A DNA stretch of 7,670 bases from Tenericutes bacterium ADurb.BinA155 (GTDB lineage: Bacteria; Bacillota_I; Bacilli_A; RFN20; CAG-826): NCBI GenBank assembly GCA_002068375.1, contig MVZL01000054.1, forward strand, positions 1-7,670. Direction: 5' to 3'. Every line of letters starts with the position of its first letter. Position 1 is the stretch's first letter. Of the stretch, positions 1-6,931 are shown one piece after another. Under the pieces are notes generated by a model. It saw only the letters and a list, made by a program, of their open reading frames with translations. It did no database searches and was not told the DNA's origin. The translations under genes were made by a program, and so were the position numbers.

Positions 1-3
1 AAG

Positions 4-9
4 TATAAT
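4..9 (+). promoter_or_regulatory. -10 promoter box (TATAAT) upstream of the PPIase start
   Basis: A perfect TATAAT lies about 55 bases before the ATG at 64, so transcription would start near base 16 and give an untranslated leader of roughly 48 bases. The matching -35 box would lie outside the window and cannot be checked. It belongs to the foreign, proteobacterial-looking first segment. A single hexamer at the very edge of a sequence is weak evidence. Confidence 0.45.
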
Positions 10-45
10 CACTGCACTTTTCATTTTTTCATCACCGTCCACCCC

Positions 46-57
46 AAGGAAGGAAAA
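46..57 (+). promoter_or_regulatory. Ribosome binding site of the PPIase-like start
   Basis: The purine run AAGGAAGGAAAA contains two AGGA cores and ends seven bases before the ATG at 64. It supports that ATG as the true start, which also places a good signal peptide at the N-terminus. Confidence 0.65.
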
Positions 58-63
58 CGATTC

Positions 64-609
64 ATGCGACTCACGCAATCCAAGGACTCCCTGAACACTC
101 CGTCGAAGCTGGCTATTGCCCTGCTTGCTGGCGCCCTCCTTTCGCTGCCGGTCGTTGCCCAGGAAAAGGCTGCGTCAAAAGGCGGCTCGGTGGCCACGGT
201 AAACGGCACCGCCATTCCCCAGAGCACCTTTGATGCGTTCTACAACGAACAGAAAGGCCAGGGCGCGCCGGATTCCCCCGAACTGAGGAATGCCGTTCGC
301 GAAGAGTTGATCCGCCGCGAACTGCTGCTGCAGGAAGCCAAGAAGAGCGGCCTCGACAAGAGCGCGGCAGTGGCTTCGCAGATGGAAATGGCCCGGCAGG
401 CTGTCCTCGTCCGCGCCTTCATCCAGGACTACGTGAAGAAGCATCCGATCAGCGATGCCCAACTGAAGGCCGAATACGAAGCCCTCAAGACCAAGCTGGG
501 TGGCACCGAATACAAGAGCCGCCACATTCTGGTTGAAACCGAAGATCAGGCCAAAGCCATCATCGACAATCTGAAGAAGGGTGCGAAGTTCGAAGAACTG
601 GCCAAGCAA
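64..609 (+). other. 5' fragment of a secreted parvulin-type peptidyl-prolyl cis-trans isomerase (PpiC/SurA/PrsA-like)
   Basis: Full-length relatives are periplasmic foldases that isomerise prolyl bonds and chaperone exported proteins. Residues 1-32 form a Sec signal peptide: basic start, hydrophobic stretch near residues 16-31, small-residue cleavage site around VVA-QE. Residues ~40-145 resemble the helical SurA_N chaperone region, including a VNG turn typical of its start and repeated charged helices (EELIRRELLLQEA; MEMARQAVLVRAFIQDY). The parvulin domain begins near residue 150 with the conserved RHILV (H154), followed by the region ending KFEELAKQ (176-182). Relatives normally continue with a segment like YSKDPGSAxxGGDL and about 70 more residues; all of this is missing. 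The arrangement resembles PPIases of Burkholderiales and related beta-proteobacteria. This taxonomic reading comes from memory of the family. CTG is the dominant leucine codon here, unlike the rest of the window. Confidence 0.8.
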
Positions 610-1194
610 TATTTCTTCCTTCCTGACGATATCGAAATGGTGTGCGACGATGGCCGAAGTTATCTCGCCTATTCGAAGAAAAAATACGACGTGATCATGC
701 TCGACGCCTATTCGGGCATCAGCGTTCCTTTCCAGATGGCCTCGAAGGAATTCTTCACCTCGGTCTCGGACCACCTTAACGATGGCGGAGTCGTGGTCTC
801 CAACATCAACATGGTCGATAACCATCCGGGTTCGATCGATCAGGCGTTAGCCGAAACCATGAAGAATGTTTTCCCGTCGGTCTATTCCTATACCTTGGGC
901 GGCGGCTCCTCCAACCGCGAACTTTTCGCTTCGAATAGCTCCAAGATGATCAATAACCTCTCCGGCCGAATTTCCACTCTTTCCCGGAAGGAGCTGCAAG
1001 ATCCTTTCACCAAGGTCCAAAACGGTTCCGAAGAGATCACCACTTCTTCGATTTGCCTCACCGACGACAATGCCGACGTTGAACTCCGAAGCATGTCCGC
1101 GATCGACGGAATCATTCAGGATTCGGTCGCCCAATATCGGGCCATCTTCAAAGAAAGAGGGCTCTGGGGGCTGATCCAATACCTCCTTTCTTAA
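64..1194 (+). CDS. Chimeric ORF: N-terminal half of a SurA/PpiC-like PPIase joined in frame to C-terminal half of a spermidine-synthase-like protein
   Basis: The 376-residue frame is open from a well-placed ATG to TAA, but its halves come from unrelated families. Residues 1-182 match a secreted parvulin-type peptidyl-prolyl isomerase: signal peptide, SurA_N-like helical region, then only the first ~32 residues of the parvulin domain. Residues 183-376 match the C-terminal part of a SpeE-fold aminopropyltransferase-like protein. Each family is cut inside its catalytic domain: the parvulin lacks its later strands and active-site residues, and the SpeE fold lacks its N-terminal strands and the glycine-rich SAM-binding motif I. 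Neither activity can be expected from the product. Leucine codon use switches at the join. I infer an assembly or amplification chimera; a real deletion or rearrangement is possible but would also yield a non-functional gene. It should not be annotated as a novel fusion enzyme. Confidence 0.85.
   Translation: MRLTQSKDSLNTPSKLAIALLAGALLSLPVVAQEKAASKGGSVATVNGTAIPQSTFDAFYNEQKGQGAPDSPELRNAVREELIRRELLLQEAKKSGLDKSAAVASQMEMARQAVLVRAFIQDYVKKHPISDAQLKAEYEALKTKLGGTEYKSRHILVETEDQAKAIIDNLKKGAKFEELAKQYFFLPDDIEMVCDDGRSYLAYSKKKYDVIMLDAYSGISVPFQMASKEFFTSVSDHLNDGGVVVSNINMVDNHPGSIDQALAETMKNVFPSVYSYTLGGGSSNRELFASNSSKMINNLSGRISTLSRKELQDPFTKVQNGSEEITTSSICLTDDNADVELRSMSAIDGIIQDSVAQYRAIFKERGLWGLIQYLLS
610..1194 (+). 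other. 3' fragment of a spermidine-synthase-like (SpeE fold) protein
   Basis: After the join the protein continues YFFLPDD, then DDGRSYL (residues 195-201), the loop that contacts the adenine of the SAM-type cofactor in SpeE. KKYDVIMLDAYSG (206-218) follows: D214 sits where SpeE has the first Asp of its catalytic DxxD. The second Asp is replaced by S217, as in many spermidine-synthase-like proteins whose substrate is unproven. PFQMASKEFFTSVSDHL and the strand GGVVVSNI complete the Rossmann-like sheet. The C-terminal tail (VAQYRAIFKERGLWGLIQYL) resembles Firmicutes members of this group. The start, roughly the first half including motif I and any membrane segments, is absent. Codon use matches dnaE downstream, so this half probably belongs to the same genome as dnaE. 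The natural gene most likely ends 54 bases before dnaE. Confidence 0.75.
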
Positions 1195-1197
1195 AAG

Positions 1198-1218
1198 AAG
1201 AGACTATTTAAGTCTCTT
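1198..1218 (+). terminator. Perfect 8-bp hairpin between the SpeE-like gene and dnaE
   Basis: AAGAGACT (1198-1205) and AGTCTCTT (1211-1218) are exact reverse complements around the 5-base loop ATTTA. The hairpin begins four bases after the TAA of the upstream ORF, where a transcription terminator is expected. The stem has only three G-C pairs and no T-run follows on the + strand, so it is at best a weak intrinsic terminator or an mRNA 3'-end stabiliser. On the opposite strand the stem is followed by CTTTT, a slightly better tail, but no - strand gene is present to use it. Confidence 0.45.
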
Positions 1219-1236
1219 AGACCGGCCGAAATAGGT

Positions 1237-1242
1237 TATACT
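1237..1242 (+). promoter_or_regulatory. Candidate -10 box (TATACT) for the dnaE-polA-mutM operon
   Basis: TATACT differs from TATAAT at one position and ends six bases before the dnaE ATG at 1249. No convincing -35 hexamer is found 16-18 bases upstream, where the hairpin arm lies. If the box is used, transcription would start at or next to the ATG, giving a leaderless or nearly leaderless mRNA. Alternatively the operon may be read from further upstream and the match is chance. Confidence 0.35.
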
Positions 1243-1248
1243 TTGACT

Positions 1249-4200
1249 ATGAATTTCGTCCCGCTTCATCTTTATTCCGGCTATAGCTTTTTACGGAGCG
1301 GGCTTTCGGTTCCAAAAATCATCCACCTCGCCGAGAAGAACCATTATTACGGGGTCGGGCTTTGCGACTATGAGACGATGACGGGGCTCCCCGAGTTCTA
1401 TCACGCCTTCAAAGATAAGCCCCTCCTCCCGGTCTATGGGATGGATGTCGAAGTGGATGGCGATCTCCTTTCTCTTTTCGTGAACGATGAGCAAGGTTAC
1501 CGCAACCTGATCGCGATCGAGCTTCTCGCCAGCAAGCATCAGCTCACCCACGCGGACATCCTCGCCCATAACGATGGATTAACCGCTGTACTACCGATTG
1601 AATCATGCCATTTTCATACACTGTATAAAGAAGGCAATGAGGCCGTCGCGGCTTGGCTACTTCCTTTCCAAGCCGGCTTTAAGAATTTCTATCTTGGCCT
1701 CCCCTATTGCCCCGAAGAACCGGAGCTCCTTTCCTTTGCCCGCGCCTTCGTCCAAAAGTATCCCTATGACACGGTCGCCTTCCCCCACTTCCTCTACGAG
1801 AAAGAGAGCGATGCGATCGTCCTTGATATCGTAAAGGCGATCCAAAATGAAGCCCAGCTGGAGAATAAGGCGGCGACCGGGTTTTCTTATTTCCTGAACG
1901 AAGAGCAGATCCTCGCCTATTACCAAGACCACGAAATCTTTAATACCCGCCTGATCGCGGAGCGGGCCAAATTCACCTTCATCGCGAAGCGGGGCGGCCT
2001 TCTCCATTACCCGAATGACTTAGGGCTCAGTAGTGAAGATTACCTCAAAAAACTCGCGAACGAAGGCTTGGCGAGAAGAGTCCCGAATTACGGTCCCGAA
2101 TATCAGGAACGGCTCGACTACGAGCTCGGCATCATCAATAAGATGGGCTACGCCGATTACTTCCTCATCGTCCAAGACTATGTGAACTACGCCAAAACCC
2201 ATGGCATCTATGTGGGGCCAGGCCGAGGATCCGGGGCCGGATCTTTGGTGTCCTTTTCCCTCAATATCGATACCCCCGATCCCCTCAAATACGATCTTCT
2301 CTTTGAACGTTTCCTCAATCCGGAACGGCAAAGCATGCCGGATATCGACGTCGACTTCGCCGATATTAAGCGCGACCAGATCGTCGATTATCTGATCGGG
2401 AAATACGGGAAGAGCCGGGTCTCCCGGATCGTGACGATGCAAACGATCGGGGCGCGGCAATCGCTCCGCGACATCGGCCGGGTCTATAACTACGAGCCCC
2501 GGGAGATCGATCTCATCGCGAAACTCATCGTCGACCCCCGCTGGACCCTAAGGGACGCCTACAAGAACAACCCCAAATTCAAAGAACTCGTCAACAGCGA
2601 TAAGTACTATCTCGAAATCGTGTCTTTGGCCTCCAAGATCGAAGGCTTGCCCCGGCAAGCGGGGTTACACGCCGCGGGCGTGGTCTTAAACGATCAACCC
2701 CTCGATCAGGCGATTCCGATCCTCGACGAAGAGAATATCGGCTACGTCGCCGGTTACGAAATGAACTACCTTGAGGAGCAAGGCTTCCTCAAGATGGACT
2801 TGCTCGGCCTCCGCAACCTCACGATCATCGAGGAATGCCTCGATTTGGTGAAGCAGAATGGCGGACCCGAAATCGATTATCTTTCGATCCCGTGGGAAGA
2901 TCCTGCCGCGATTAAACTGATCGCGAGCGGCCGGACCATGGGGCTATTCCAGCTTGAAAGCGCCGGGATGAAGCGGGCGATCCAAACGATCGTCCCCACC
3001 TCCTTTAATGATGTGGTCGCTTTGCTCGCCCTCTTCCGCCCGGGCCCGATGGATAACATCGAGACCTTCGCTAGGAGAAAGCACGGCTTAGAAAAAGTCA
3101 CTTATCTTTCGCCGGAACTTGAGCCGATCCTTAGCTCCACCTATGGCGTCATCGTCTACCAGGAGCAGATCATGCAGATCGTCCGGGCCCTCGCTGGCTT
3201 TAGCTATGGCCAAGCCGATTTGTTCCGCCGGGCCATCAGCAAGAAGGACGCCCATAAACTTCAATTATTGAAGGACGACTTCATCAAAGGTTGCCTCAAG
3301 ACCGGCCACGACATCAATTTGGCGAATAAAGCCTATGCTTTGATCTACAAGTTCGCGGATTATGGCTTCAATAAGAGCCACGCGCTCGGCTATGGCGTCC
3401 TCACCTGCCAGATGGCTTATCTCAAAGACCACTACCCCAACGAGTTCTACGCCGCGATCCTCGATAACTGCGGCGGGAGCGGCGATAGCAAGTTCGCGGA
3501 GATCATCAGCGAAATCAAAAAGCAGCATATCGCCCTATCCTTGCCCGATATCAATGCCGCCTCCGACCATTTCTTGGTGAAGGACCACCACCTGATCTTC
3601 CCCCTAAGCGCGATCAAAGGCCTCCAAAGCAATTTCATCGCCGATCTCCTCGAGGAGCGGCGGATCCATGGCCCCTTCCTCGATCTCTTTGATTTCGCGG
3701 CCCGGCTCAAACACTTTGGCCTTACCCTCCCGAACCTCGTGAAGCTCGTCGATGCCGGCTGCTTTGATTCGCTCCACCCTAATCGGAGCGCGACCAGAGC
3801 CTCCGCCGCCTCGGCCTTAAGCTACGCCGAGATGCTTTATGGCCCCGATGGCCAGGAAGTCCTCTTCGACTTCAAGATGCCGAAACCCGCGATGGCCGAA
3901 GTGTCCAATAATCTCCTCGAGAACCTGAATGCCGAGCACGATTCCTTAGGCTTAATGATCTCGGGCTCGCCCCTATCGCTCCATCAAAATGCTTTGCGGG
4001 ATATCAAGACCGTTCCCTTAGCGGAGATCGCTTCCGGAAGCGGGACCTTCTTTGTGGCGGGCGTCATCAAATCGATCCGGGTCATCACGACCAAAAAAGG
4101 CCAGCCGATGGCTTTCCTGAGTCTCTATGACGATACTTCGGAAGCCGACTTCATCGTCTTTAGCGACGAATATACCGTGAGCTATTCCGCCCTAAAAAAC

Positions 4201-4284
4201 GATAACGCGGTCCTCGTGAAATGCCATAAAGATCCCCGAAGAGAAGATTCTTACCTGGCCGATCTCGTCACGACCTTAGAGTAG
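1249..4284 (+). CDS. dnaE: DNA polymerase III subunit alpha, DnaE type (short Firmicutes form)
   Basis: Replicative C-family DNA polymerase, 1011 residues, acting in the cytoplasm at the fork. Domains in order: PHP (~1-200), palm with PDIDVDF (364-370), where D367 and D369 are the metal-binding pair; the third catalytic Asp is D517 in FLKMDLLGLRNL. The phosphate-binding PGRGSGAGS loop precedes the palm motif. Conserved fingers segments include FRPGPMDNIE, YQEQIMQI (from 637) and FNKSHALGYG. A helix-hairpin-helix region lies near 795-845, a QEVLF peptide resembling the beta-clamp motif at 869-873, and an OB fold from ~933 to the end. PHP metal ligands are degenerate (H7-L-Y9 instead of HxH; D40-Y41 instead of DH), so the PHP is probably inactive. 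There is no DEDD exonuclease insert, so it is not PolC. In PolC-containing Firmicutes, DnaE extends primers on the lagging strand. ATG 1249 fits the family start; an in-frame TTG at 1243 would add two residues and sits better behind the weak AGG at 1233-1235. It ends TAG directly followed by TAA. Confidence 0.96.
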   Translation: MNFVPLHLYSGYSFLRSGLSVPKIIHLAEKNHYYGVGLCDYETMTGLPEFYHAFKDKPLLPVYGMDVEVDGDLLSLFVNDEQGYRNLIAIELLASKHQLTHADILAHNDGLTAVLPIESCHFHTLYKEGNEAVAAWLLPFQAGFKNFYLGLPYCPEEPELLSFARAFVQKYPYDTVAFPHFLYEKESDAIVLDIVKAIQNEAQLENKAATGFSYFLNEEQILAYYQDHEIFNTRLIAERAKFTFIAKRGGLLHYPNDLGLSSEDYLKKLANEGLARRVPNYGPEYQERLDYELGIINKMGYADYFLIVQDYVNYAKTHGIYVGPGRGSGAGSLVSFSLNIDTPDPLKYDLLFERFLNPERQSMPDIDVDFADIKRDQIVDYLIGKYGKSRVSRIVTMQTIGARQSLRDIGRVYNYEPREIDLIAKLIVDPRWTLRDAYKNNPKFKELVNSDKYYLEIVSLASKIEGLPRQAGLHAAGVVLNDQPLDQAIPILDEENIGYVAGYEMNYLEEQGFLKMDLLGLRNLTIIEECLDLVKQNGGPEIDYLSIPWEDPAAIKLIASGRTMGLFQLESAGMKRAIQTIVPTSFNDVVALLALFRPGPMDNIETFARRKHGLEKVTYLSPELEPILSSTYGVIVYQEQIMQIVRALAGFSYGQADLFRRAISKKDAHKLQLLKDDFIKGCLKTGHDINLANKAYALIYKFADYGFNKSHALGYGVLTCQMAYLKDHYPNEFYAAILDNCGGSGDSKFAEIISEIKKQHIALSLPDINAASDHFLVKDHHLIFPLSAIKGLQSNFIADLLEERRIHGPFLDLFDFAARLKHFGLTLPNLVKLVDAGCFDSLHPNRSATRASAASALSYAEMLYGPDGQEVLFDFKMPKPAMAEVSNNLLENLNAEHDSLGLMISGSPLSLHQNALRDIKTVPLAEIASGSGTFFVAGVIKSIRVITTKKGQPMAFLSLYDDTSEADFIVFSDEYTVSYSALKNDNAVLVKCHKDPRREDSYLADLVTTLE

Positions 4285-4285
4285 T

Positions 4286-4292
4286 AAAGGAG
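4286..4292 (+). promoter_or_regulatory. Ribosome binding site of polA
   Basis: AAAGGAG, a near-ideal Shine-Dalgarno sequence, lies seven bases before the ATG at 4300. It starts inside the second stop codon (TAA) of dnaE, so the two genes are tightly packed and probably translated from one message. Confidence 0.85.
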
Positions 4293-4299
4293 TTTAGCC

Positions 4300-6915
4300 A
4301 TGAACGAACCGAAACAAATCTATATTATCGATGGAAATTCTCTGCTTTTCCGGGCGTATTATGCGACCGCCTATGGCGAGAACCCTTCGATCATGCGGAC
4401 GAAGGATGGGATCCCCACCAACGCGATCTTCGCCTTTTGCAATATGTTGAGCAAGATCCTTCAAAGCTTCAAAGGCGGCGAAGCGATCTTCGTCGGCTTC
4501 GATAGCGATAAGGAGACCTTTCGCAAGCAAGAGTTCGCCGATTATAAGGCGAACCGGAAGCCCTGCCCGCCCGAACTGGTGAAGCAGTTCCCGATCTCCC
4601 GCGAACTCCTCAAGGCCCTCAATATCATGTATTTTGAGGAGCATGGGCTCGAAGGCGACGATATCTGCGGCACCGTCGCTAAACTCGCCAGCGCGGCCGG
4701 CTACACCGTCACGGTCTACACCTCGGATAAAGATTATCTTCAGCTGATCGATGAGCATATTTCCATCTCGTTATTAAAGACTGGCCTTTCCAACATGGAA
4801 GTGATGGACACGAAGACCATGCCGGCGAAATTCGGTTTCAGCCCGAAGCAAATCATCGATTTCAAGGGCTTGCGGGGCGATAGCTCCGATAACCTCCCGG
4901 GGATCCCGGGGGTGGGCGATGTGACCGCGGTGAAATTGATCCAGCAATACGGCTCCTTCGATGCGATCGTGGAAGCGGCCAAGACCATGACGTCCAAGGT
5001 TGGCGAAAATATCCGGAATAATGTCGAGATGGGCCGGGAATGCTATAAGCTCGCGACCATCAAAACCGATGTGGCCCTGCCCTTTAAGCTCGCTGATCTC
5101 CTTTATCAAGGTTACGATTACGCCTCAGTCAATGACTTTGCCCAGAAGTACGAATTAAAGCAATTCTTAGCGAGGCTCCCCCAGAGCCTCAAAAAAGGCG
5201 GGGAAGGCCAAAAGGAAATCGCGGTCCAAACGATTTCTTCGCTCAAAGGGCTGCCCTTAGGAAACAAGATTGGCCTTGCTCTTGATGTCGATGAGCAAGA
5301 TTACCACGATGCCCCGATCGAAGGGATCGCGATTGCTTGTAGCGACGCGGTCTATTACGAAAGCGCCTCCGATCTTCAAAAAGATAGCGATCTCATCGCT
5401 CTTTTAAAGGATCCGAAAATCCAAAAGAACGTCTATGACGGCAAGCTTCTTGAAGTGGGCCTTAATCGGCTAGGAATCGCCTTTAAAGGGGTCAATTTCG
5501 ACATCCTGCTCGCCGCCTATCTCCTCGATAGTTCCTTAAGCAATAGCTCCACCCTCGTCTACTCGAGCTTCGGGGTCGATATCGAAGGGGGCAAAGACGA
5601 AGACGCCGTCTCCTTATTTGCGACCGGCCATCCGAACCGTTTAGGCAAAATGGCTTACTTTGCTTTGACTCTCGAAGAAAAGGCGCTGGTGTCCCTGAAG
5701 TCGGTCGACGCCTATAAACTCTATAACGACATCGAAGCCCCGTTATCCTTAGTGCTCGCCGCCATGGAGATCGAAGGCTTCCCCCTCGACCTCAAGACCC
5801 TTAACGCGATCGGCCAAGGGTATCGGGAAAAGCTCGGCGCCCTCGAGCAGCAAATCTACGCTTTGGCCGGCGGGCCCTTCAATATCGCCTCGCCGAAGCA
5901 AGTCGGCGATCTTCTTTTCAATAAACTCCATCTCGCCGAAAGCAAATCGATGTCGACCTCGGTCGATGTTTTGAATGAACTCGCCGATAAGCATCCGATC
6001 GTCCCGGCGATTCTCGAGTATCGCAAATATTCGAAGCTCGTCGGCACCTATATCGATGGCCTCGCCCCCCACGTGAAAAGCGATGGGAAGATCCATACCT
6101 GCTTTAACCAAGCCCAAACCACGACCGGGCGCCTCTCCTCTTCCAATCCGAACCTCCAAAACATTTCGGCCCGCGATGAAGAAGGGAAGCTGATCCGCAA
6201 AGCCTTCTTTTACCCGGAGCCGGGCTATGAAATCCTCTCGCTCGACTATGGGCAGATCGAACTAAGGATTTTGGCGGCCTTATCGCATTGCGAAGCCTAC
6301 ATCGATGTCTTCAATACCGATCGCGATGTCCATAGCGAGACCGCGAAGAAGATCTTTAAGACCGAAGAAGTCACCCCGTTAATGCGCCGGAAAGCCAAGG
6401 CCGTGAACTTCGCGATCATCTACGGGACGACCGTTTGGGGCTTAGCCGACCAAATCGGCGGCTCACCCAAAGAAGCCGAGCAGATCATCCGGAACTTCTA
6501 TCTTTCTTACCCCGAGGTCGGGGCTTATCTCCAATCGATCATCGCGGACGTTGAGCATAACGGCTACGTCACCACGATGTTTGGAAGACGCCGCTACCTC
6601 CGGGATATCACCGATACCAATTACGCGAAACGAGAAGCGGCCAAACGTGCCGCTTTAAACGCCCCGGTCCAAGGAACCGCCGCCGACGTGATCAAACTCG
6701 CGATGCTCAAGATCGACGCCTACCTGAAGAGCCATCCGGAACTGAAGACCAAAATGGTTCTCCAGATCCACGACGAACTCTTATTTAAAGTCCCGGAAGC
6801 GGAAAAGTCGATCGTCCTTCCGATCTTTAGCGACCTCATGATCCATGCGGTCGACCTCCCGGTAAAGCTCACCGTTGAAGGGGGCTTTGGTAAGACTTGG
6901 TGGGACGCGAAATAA
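4300..6915 (+). CDS. polA: DNA polymerase I (5' nuclease plus polymerase; 3'-5' exonuclease domain degenerate)
   Basis: Fills gaps and removes RNA primers during Okazaki fragment maturation and excision repair. At 871 residues it matches Firmicutes PolA (~880). The 5' nuclease (~1-290) appears intact: D11 in IIDGNS, EGDD (118-121), SDKD (D143, D145), GDSSDN (D194, D197), then the helix-hairpin-helix GIPGVG. The middle domain (~310-480) keeps the fold (GLALDVD; FDILLAAYLLDSS), but the exonuclease DxE motif is D329-V-D331, the NxKYD-type motif reads NVYDGK, and the last Asp is not evident, so proofreading is probably lost, as in Bacillus-type PolA. Polymerase motif A is D649-YGQIELR; motif B has R696, K700, F704 and Y708; motif C is QIHDE with D825. 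F704 corresponds to the phenylalanine that disfavours dideoxynucleotides in E. coli Pol I. Unusual residues: G651 where Ser is usual in motif A, A705 where Gly usually follows NF. The gene starts 15 bases after dnaE. Confidence 0.97.
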   Translation: MNEPKQIYIIDGNSLLFRAYYATAYGENPSIMRTKDGIPTNAIFAFCNMLSKILQSFKGGEAIFVGFDSDKETFRKQEFADYKANRKPCPPELVKQFPISRELLKALNIMYFEEHGLEGDDICGTVAKLASAAGYTVTVYTSDKDYLQLIDEHISISLLKTGLSNMEVMDTKTMPAKFGFSPKQIIDFKGLRGDSSDNLPGIPGVGDVTAVKLIQQYGSFDAIVEAAKTMTSKVGENIRNNVEMGRECYKLATIKTDVALPFKLADLLYQGYDYASVNDFAQKYELKQFLARLPQSLKKGGEGQKEIAVQTISSLKGLPLGNKIGLALDVDEQDYHDAPIEGIAIACSDAVYYESASDLQKDSDLIALLKDPKIQKNVYDGKLLEVGLNRLGIAFKGVNFDILLAAYLLDSSLSNSSTLVYSSFGVDIEGGKDEDAVSLFATGHPNRLGKMAYFALTLEEKALVSLKSVDAYKLYNDIEAPLSLVLAAMEIEGFPLDLKTLNAIGQGYREKLGALEQQIYALAGGPFNIASPKQVGDLLFNKLHLAESKSMSTSVDVLNELADKHPIVPAILEYRKYSKLVGTYIDGLAPHVKSDGKIHTCFNQAQTTTGRLSSSNPNLQNISARDEEGKLIRKAFFYPEPGYEILSLDYGQIELRILAALSHCEAYIDVFNTDRDVHSETAKKIFKTEEVTPLMRRKAKAVNFAIIYGTTVWGLADQIGGSPKEAEQIIRNFYLSYPEVGAYLQSIIADVEHNGYVTTMFGRRRYLRDITDTNYAKREAAKRAALNAPVQGTAADVIKLAMLKIDAYLKSHPELKTKMVLQIHDELLFKVPEAEKSIVLPIFSDLMIHAVDLPVKLTVEGGFGKTWWDAK

Positions 6916-6916
6916 A

Positions 6917-6923
6917 GAGGGAG
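6917..6923 (+). promoter_or_regulatory. Ribosome binding site of mutM
   Basis: GAGGGAG lies eight bases before the ATG at 6932 and directly after the polA stop TAA (6913-6915). It fixes the start, which yields the MPELPEVET N-terminus required by this enzyme's chemistry. Confidence 0.7.
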
Positions 6924-6931
6924 CAACCATC

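Noticed and set aside
175..825. Long open frame on the - strand opposite the chimeric ORF (216 codons)
   Set aside because: It spans the join between two unrelated sequences, has no recognisable domain or ribosome site, and is a mirror of the codon pattern of the + strand genes.
64..1194. A new natural fusion enzyme combining a PPIase and a spermidine synthase
   Set aside because: Both domains are cut inside their folds and lack active-site or cofactor motifs, and codon use changes at the join. A natural fusion would normally keep at least one intact domain.
1243..1271. TTGACT at 1243-1248 as a -35 box for a promoter inside dnaE
   Set aside because: No acceptable -10 hexamer lies 16-18 bases downstream, and the sequence overlaps the coding start.
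1598..1834. Small + strand frame overlapping dnaE, and a similar one at 7221-7430 inside mutM
   Set aside because: Both are out of frame with conserved protein coding sequence, rich in Ser/Pro/Arg from frame-shifted reading, and lack ribosome sites.
2020..2460. Open - strand frame inside dnaE (146 codons), with similar ones inside polA at 4294-4758 and 5749-6159
   Set aside because: They lie entirely opposite strongly conserved coding sequence; absence of stops follows from the frequent GAT/ATC/CTC codons on the + strand. No family features were seen.
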